Below, piece after piece: positions 4,778 to 9,921 of a stretch of DNA of 9,921 bases (positions are counted from its first letter, which is position 1; every line of letters starts with the position of its first letter). A model generated the notes under the pieces. The model saw only the letters and a list, made by a program, of their open reading frames with translations, had not been told where the DNA came from and searched no databases. This DNA is from an uncultured Eubacteriales bacterium (GTDB lineage: Bacteria > Bacillota_A > Clostridia > Lachnospirales > Cellulosilyticaceae): assembly GCA_900556665.1 (NCBI GenBank), contig USPX01000057.1:1-9921 (forward strand), written 5' to 3'. Made by a program: the position numbers and the translations under genes.

Positions 4778-5620
4778 ATGAATAAAAAAATAATATTTTG
4801 TGATGTAGATGGAACATTAATGAATCATCATGGTGTAATGCCAGAATCTGCAAAAGAGGCAATTAAAGGCGCAAGAGCTAATGGGCATCTTGTGTTTATA
4901 TGTACAGGTCGTTCTAGAGCAGAATTATGTGGTGAGGCTAATGAACTTGAAGTGGATGGTAGAATTTGTTCAGCAGGTGGGCATGTAGAAATACAAGATA
5001 AGCTCATTAAGCAAGAATTCATAGCAGTAGAAACGATTAAACATATCGTAGACTTCTTTAATGCACATCAGATTCATTTTGGTTTAGAAGCCCCAGATAA
5101 AACTTATGTAAGTGAAGGGATGATTGAATTCTTTAAAGAAAAAACTAAAAGAGATATCGCACGACATCCAGAAAATAAAGAAAGCATCCAAAAGCAAGCA
5201 GATGGTTTAATTGAACATATGATAAGTGGGGAATCACTTATAAGAGAGGATATTTGTAAGGTTATTTACTTTAATTCAAAGTTAAGCCTAGAGGAGCTTC
5301 AAGCAGAGTTTCAAGATGAAATCATTATATTACCAAATTCTATAGACCATAGGGATGGTGGTAGTGGTGAAATGATGATGATAGATGTGCATAAAGCTAC
5401 AGGCATTCAGCATGCTTTAGCACATTTAGGCATGGATCAAAAAGATACACTTGGTTATGGTGACAGCTTAAATGATATGGAAATGATACAATTCGTAAAT
5501 GTAGGTGTCGCTATGGGAAATGCCTGTGAGGCACTTAAATCAGTAGCTGATGAAATTACAGAGACAGTTGACAATGAAGGGATTTATAAAAGCTTTAAGG
5601 CACAAGGGCTTTTAGATTAA
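4778..5620 (+). CDS. Cof-type HAD-IIB phosphatase
   Basis: A 280-residue cytosolic haloacid-dehalogenase phosphatase of the Cof/HAD-IIB type, which typically hydrolyses sugar phosphates or other small phosphomonoesters. All four motifs are visible: DVDGTL (nucleophile Asp9, acid/base Asp11), ICTGR (Thr43), Lys206 in DVHKATGI, and GYGDSLNDMEM (Asp229, Asp233). The cap domain lies between roughly residues 82 and 195. The ATG is preceded by GAGG seven bases upstream, a modest ribosome site. The substrate cannot be told from sequence. It is transcribed toward a second HAD gene, with a long inverted repeat between them that starts 11 bp past its stop. The two HAD proteins share only family motifs, so this is not a recent duplication. 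Confidence 0.9.
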   Translation: MNKKIIFCDVDGTLMNHHGVMPESAKEAIKGARANGHLVFICTGRSRAELCGEANELEVDGRICSAGGHVEIQDKLIKQEFIAVETIKHIVDFFNAHQIHFGLEAPDKTYVSEGMIEFFKEKTKRDIARHPENKESIQKQADGLIEHMISGESLIREDICKVIYFNSKLSLEELQAEFQDEIIILPNSIDHRDGGSGEMMMIDVHKATGIQHALAHLGMDQKDTLGYGDSLNDMEMIQFVNVGVAMGNACEALKSVADEITETVDNEGIYKSFKAQGLLD

Positions 5621-5630
5621 TAGATGGTGC

Positions 5631-5852
5631 TAACAAAATAGGTCCGCTGAGGTAGTGGTGGGTTAGAGTCTACTCCTTACGTAATTTATGAGAGGCTAAG
5701 CAAAGAGAATTAAAGTAACGGTCGAAACTCACTCACTTACGTTCGTTCAGACAGTCTCCCTAAGAGCACTTTAATTCTCTTCACTAAGCCTCTCAGGAAA
5801 TTACTCCACAGGTATCCTCTAACCCACCACTACCTCAGCTGGCATTTTGTTA
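5631..5852. repeat. Long imperfect inverted repeat 2 (core 5646-5839)
   Basis: The core arms at 5646-5665 and 5820-5839 are a perfect 20-bp inverted repeat beginning GCTGAGGT and ending ACCTCAGC. Outside them TAACAAAAT (5631-5639) pairs with ATTTTGTTA (5844-5852). Inside, TAATTT..TGAGAGGCT and AAGAGAATTAAAGT on the left match complements at 5769-5804. The reverse strand of the loop region reads CTGTCTGAACGAACGTAAGTGAGT, interrupted here as CTGTCTGAACGAA then CGTAAGTGAGT (5731-5753). Its reverse complement aligns end to end with the element at 1843-2027. It sits between two convergent HAD genes. No target-site duplication or ORF is evident. Confidence 0.85.
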
Positions 5853-5953
5853 CCTTAGGAGAGGCGTAAAGAAAAAATTAATATAATTATTTTGATAGTA
5901 AGTATAGAGATTGGTAATACTTAGAGTATTAATATACTTGTATGTAAATGGTA

Positions 5954-5992
5954 AGAGGGTGTCGCAATATTGATAATTTTGCGACACCCTCT
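5954..5992 (-). terminator. Terminator hairpin of the second HAD gene
   Basis: AGAGGGTGTCGCAA (5954-5967) and TTGCGACACCCTCT (5979-5992) form a perfect 14-bp stem with an 11-base AT-rich loop, starting 14 bp past the minus-strand stop. Only a short T-containing tail follows on the minus strand. The stem strength and position make it a good candidate terminator, possibly bidirectional. The 5853-5953 stretch between it and the long inverted repeat is AT-rich and shows no gene. Confidence 0.65.
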
Positions 5993-6006
5993 CTTGTATT
6001 GTATAT

Positions 6007-6813
6007 TTATTTATCAAGTGGTAATAAGTTGTTTTCAAGCATTTCTTTGATTTTGAGTACAACCCCATTTTCATCATTACTAGCAGCTTGGAATCTAGCT
6101 ATTTTGATTAAATCAGGATGGGCATTTGACATGGCATAGCTATAGTAAGCATGCTGCATCATTTCTACGTCATTAAGATAATCTCCAAATACCATTGTTT
6201 CATCAAAAGTGATATTTAAATGTTTTTGGATATCACAAATAGCCATTCCTTTATTAACATTGTTAGGCATCATATCTACCCATACATAACCTGCTACGCA
6301 AATTTGTAATCTTTCCATGAAAGGTTCAAAAACAGGGAAACTATTATGCTCAGCACCATTTAAATCACATACTGTAAATTTGATGATACGTTCATCAATT
6401 TGTGTAAGATCATCTACAACAGTATATTTTACATAGTATTTTTCAAGTTCATCAAGAAAAGCACGTTCAGAGCTTTCAACGAAAGCACCATTTGTTGTAC
6501 AAACGACGCTATAAGCATTTTGGATTTGACGTGTTTGCAAAATAAGTTCATTAACAAGTGAATTATCAAGTAGGTGAACGGCAATTTCTTCACCTTTATA
6601 AACAACATGTGCTCCATTATCTGAAATAAAGAGCATATCTTCATGGTAAGCTTCAAAATTTTTGCGAAGTGTTAAGTAAGGTCTACCACTTGCTACAGAA
6701 AAGATAATATTATTTTTTGTAAGTGTTTGAAGTAATTCTGGAAATTCAGGTGGCATTGAATGATCACTACGTAAGAATGTACCATCCATATCAGTTGCTA
6801 TTAATTTAATCAT
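6007..6813 (-). CDS. Cof-type HAD-IIB phosphatase (second)
   Basis: A 268-residue cytosolic HAD-IIB hydrolase. Motifs: DMDGTF (Asp8, Asp10), ASGRP (Ser42), Lys188 in NNVNKGMAI, and FGDYLNDVEMM (Asp211, Asp215). The cap domain lies at roughly residues 80-185. The ATG has GGAG seven bases upstream. These enzymes usually dephosphorylate sugar phosphates, flavin precursors or similar metabolites, and the substrate cannot be assigned here. It converges on the HAD gene at 4778-5620, with a long inverted repeat and its own terminator hairpin between. It diverges from the DUF1540 gene across a 185-bp gap that holds its promoter. Confidence 0.9.
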   Translation of the reverse strand: MIKLIATDMDGTFLRSDHSMPPEFPELLQTLTKNNIIFSVASGRPYLTLRKNFEAYHEDMLFISDNGAHVVYKGEEIAVHLLDNSLVNELILQTRQIQNAYSVVCTTNGAFVESSERAFLDELEKYYVKYTVVDDLTQIDERIIKFTVCDLNGAEHNSFPVFEPFMERLQICVAGYVWVDMMPNNVNKGMAICDIQKHLNITFDETMVFGDYLNDVEMMQHAYYSYAMSNAHPDLIKIARFQAASNDENGVVLKIKEMLENNLLPLDK

Positions 6814-6868
6814 AAGTATTCTCCAAAGTTTAAAAATATAATAAGCCTCTTATATATAGGCTAATATG

Positions 6869-6897
6869 ATTATACCGTGAAATAGATAAAGAGTGAA
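6869..6897 (-). promoter_or_regulatory. Predicted promoter of the second HAD gene
   Basis: On the minus strand, TTCACT (-35, 6892-6897) and a perfect TATAAT (-10, 6869-6874) have a 17-bp spacer. Transcription would start about 50 bases before the ATG. No clear promoter for the divergent DUF1540 gene could be picked out in 6898-6983. Confidence 0.6.
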
Positions 6898-6998
6898 ATC
6901 GGTTTTTTGAATAAGTGTTAGTAAAAGTAAGGAATAAAACAGTTATAAATATCTCATAATATTGAGATGAAATAACTAGTTTTAAAAGGAGAAGATTT

Positions 6999-7313
6999 AT
7001 GCCAAATTTAAGATGTGATGTTAGAAACTGTTCTTATAATGAAGAATGTCATTGTTGTTTATCTCAAATTCAAGTAGGTCATCAAGGTTCTAACAATCCG
7101 GAAGCTACTAACTGTGAAAGTTTTGTAGAATCTGAATATGTAGCAAGCAACTGCTCAATGTGTACACAAGATGAAGTACAAATTGAGTGCAGTGCAACGA
7201 ATTGTGTCTTTAATAAATCGCACAATTGTTATGCAGTAGATGTTGATATTAATGGCGCAACTACAGCTTGTCACTTAGAAGATACATGTTGTAATACTTT
7301 TATAAGTAGATAG
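6999..7313 (+). CDS. DUF1540 cysteine-rich protein (two repeats)
   Basis: A 104-residue protein with 14 cysteines. Two DUF1540-like units are visible: LRCDVRNCSYNEECHCC..CESF (residues 4-42) and IECSATNCVFNKSHNC..CHLEDTCCNTF (62-101). Each has the C-x4-C spacing and a terminal C-x(1-2)-F; an extra C-x2-C (Cys52, Cys55) lies in the linker. The pattern suggests metal binding or a disulfide-rich fold. DUF1540 proteins are common in Clostridia and have no established function that I can state. There is no signal peptide. AAAAGGAG seven bases before the ATG makes the start secure. It is followed by a strong hairpin and is probably monocistronic. Confidence 0.88.
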   Translation: MPNLRCDVRNCSYNEECHCCLSQIQVGHQGSNNPEATNCESFVESEYVASNCSMCTQDEVQIECSATNCVFNKSHNCYAVDVDINGATTACHLEDTCCNTFISR

Positions 7314-7331
7314 TAGGGCAGTTTACCACTC

Positions 7332-7383
7332 TAAAATAAGGTATCGTAAAGTGAATAGAAATACTTTGCGATATCTTATTTTA
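7332..7383 (+). terminator. Terminator hairpin after the DUF1540 gene
   Basis: A 21-bp stem (7332-7352 with 7363-7383) with two G-U wobbles and a 10-base loop. The outer arms are TAAAATAAG and CTTATTTTA, which supply the A and U tracts for termination in either direction. Confidence 0.75.
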
Positions 7384-7424
7384 CGTTATGAAGTTGTGTA
7401 GTATTGAAGGTATAAAATATGATA

Positions 7425-7452
7425 TCTTCATTTAGACTAGATATACTATAAT
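7425..7452 (+). promoter_or_regulatory. Possible promoter of the hydrolase gene
   Basis: A perfect TATAAT at 7447-7452 lies about 32 bases before the ATG. The best -35 is a weak TCTTCA at 7425-7430 with a 16-bp spacer. Confidence 0.4.
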
Positions 7453-7484
7453 AAGAAATATACATATAGAATGAAGGGGAAGAG

Positions 7485-8117
7485 ATGAGTAAATATAATA
7501 TAAATAAGGAATTTGAATTTTACATAAATATGTGGGAGAAGGGTAATCAAGATATTGAAGGAAAAGAATTACTTAAGACAATGGTAGCAAATAGTGCTAT
7601 GGGAAAAGTGGCATGGGAAAGAAATAAAACGGATAAGGAGGTAAAGGTAACAAAAGATTATTTTAGAAGTTTCGATGGAGAAGCTATAGATGTGCAAATT
7701 ATAGAGCCTCATAATTTAGAAGCTAAGGCACCTTGCATTATTTATTATCATGGGGGAGCTTTTGTGGCACCAGCATTGGATTTTCATAGAAGATTGGTTA
7801 AAGAATATGCAGTAGGAGTAGGGTGTAAGGTTGTATATGTAGATTATCGATTAGCCTTTGAAAATCCTTTTCCAATAGGACTAGAAGATTGTTATAGCTG
7901 TTTAGAATGGGTAATTGAAAATGCTAATGCCCTCAGTATAGATACGAATAGAATAGCAGTAGCGGGAGATAGTGCAGGAGGAGCCTTAGCCACAGCAGTA
8001 GCTCAAATGGCTAGAGATAGAATGCATAAGAGTTTATGTTTTCAACTACTTTGCTATCCAGTAATAGATTACAAGGCGCAAACAGAATCTATGAAAGAGT
8101 TTATAGATACATCGTAG
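7485..8117 (+). pseudogene. Alpha/beta hydrolase (HSL-type esterase), 5' part of a broken gene
   Basis: The first 210 residues of a hormone-sensitive-lipase-type alpha/beta hydrolase, which would hydrolyse short esters or amides in the cytosol. It carries the oxyanion motif YYHGGAF (His89-Gly90-Gly91) and the nucleophile elbow GDSAGG (Ser163). Translation stops at TAG (8115-8117) just after SMKEFIDTS, where family members usually continue. The remaining Asp and His of the triad are encoded in another frame from 8119. The ATG has AAGGGGA about five bases upstream. Alone, this half lacks two of the three catalytic residues and should be inactive unless the downstream half is made separately and associates with it. 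A recent deletion or frameshift, or a sequencing error, explains it best. Confidence 0.85.
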
Positions 8118-8118
8118 T

Positions 8119-8442
8119 ATGTGGCAAATTTATTTAAAAGAAGGGATAAGAAGTGTAAGAAATTCAGAGGAAGATATGCTGCCTTATGCTTCACCTATGG
8201 AGACTAAAAACTTTGAAAATCTACCACCAGCTTATATAGAGGTTAATGAATTTGACCCTGTAAGAGATGAGGCAGTAGCTTATGCAAAGCTCCTAAAAAA
8301 TCATGGGATATTTGTACTACTTAATCAAACAAAGGGAACAATGCATGGTTATGATGCTGTTAAAAATAGTAGCATTACAAAGGAAAATGTACAAAAGCGT
8401 ATTGAAGCCTTAAAAGCCACATTTAATACGTTTAAAAATTAA
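8119..8442 (+). pseudogene. Alpha/beta hydrolase, 3' part in a shifted frame
   Basis: 107 codons from an ATG one base after the preceding TAG, in a different frame. It encodes MWQIYLKEG, then the catalytic acid region VNEFDPVRDEA (Asp46) and the catalytic histidine motif TMHGYD (His76), the expected C-terminal half of an HSL-type esterase. In relatives as I remember them, a few residues separate the DTP-like end of the first part from MW, so roughly 20-25 bases may have been lost. There is no good ribosome site directly before the ATG, although the TAG-T-ATG arrangement could allow reinitiation. The two parts sum to 317 residues, close to the usual family length. glpK starts 52 bp downstream. 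Confidence 0.8.
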
Positions 8443-8461
8443 AATAAATCATATATACTAA

Positions 8462-9921
<1,460 letters not shown>

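Noticed and set aside
5850..6077. Minus-strand frame overlapping the end of the second HAD gene
   Set aside because: It overlaps the HAD coding region and the terminator hairpin, is rich in AT-driven residues, and has no ribosome site.
6908..6937. A sporulation sigma-factor promoter for the DUF1540 gene (TGAATA at 6908)
   Set aside because: The matching -10 region (GGAATAA) is too far from any sporulation sigma consensus to support the call.
8115..8121. Stop-codon readthrough or recoding at the TAG in the hydrolase
   Set aside because: The downstream half is in a different frame, so simple readthrough or amino-acid insertion at TAG cannot join the two parts.

Overview
The window is AT-rich DNA from a low-GC Gram-positive bacterium, most likely a member of the Clostridia (Lachnospiraceae-like). 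The clues are strong AGGAG-type ribosome sites, TTG and GTG starts, T- and A-ending codons, a DUF1540 cysteine-rich protein, a DUF3781 protein and a yybP-ykoY manganese riboswitch ahead of mntP. It looks like ordinary chromosome with housekeeping and small accessory genes. No phage, plasmid, transposase, CRISPR array, tRNA or rRNA gene was seen.

Layout. Positions 1-590 hold two copies of a C-poor, G-rich repeat of about 75 bp and a small DUF3781-type gene with its hairpin. A GTG-started APH-family phosphotransferase gene (693-1661, +) follows, then a repeat-rich gap (1662-2044) dominated by a long imperfect inverted repeat. Next come two minus-strand genes with separate signals: the M17 leucyl aminopeptidase gene pepA (2045-3502) and the manganese exporter gene mntP (3700-4263). 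mntP is preceded by a manganese riboswitch whose P1 stem overlaps an intrinsic terminator. A 330-bp gap with an orphan terminator and a palindrome leads to a Cof-type HAD phosphatase gene (4778-5620, +). A second long inverted repeat of the same kind separates it from a convergent second HAD gene (6007-6813, -). Last come a DUF1540 gene (6999-7313, +), an HSL-type alpha/beta hydrolase gene broken by a frameshift (7485-8442, +), and glpK, which runs off the right edge (8495 onward, +).

How the parts fit. The genes do not form one pathway. MntP with its riboswitch is a self-contained manganese efflux unit, and the M17 aminopeptidase family is metal dependent, but they appear to be separately transcribed. 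The two HAD genes are distant paralogues facing each other. GlpK supplies glycerol-3-phosphate, and no glycerol transporter is visible.

The most interesting structure is not a gene. Two long quasi-palindromes, about 233 and 222 nt overall, each sit exactly between convergent genes. They share the termini GCTGAGGT/ACCTCAGC and a loop motif CTGTCTGAACGAA, lie in opposite orientations, and have stem arms that differ between copies but remain complementary within each copy. This points to selection for, or homogenisation of, secondary structure. A role as a bidirectional 3'-end insulator or terminator is my main inference.
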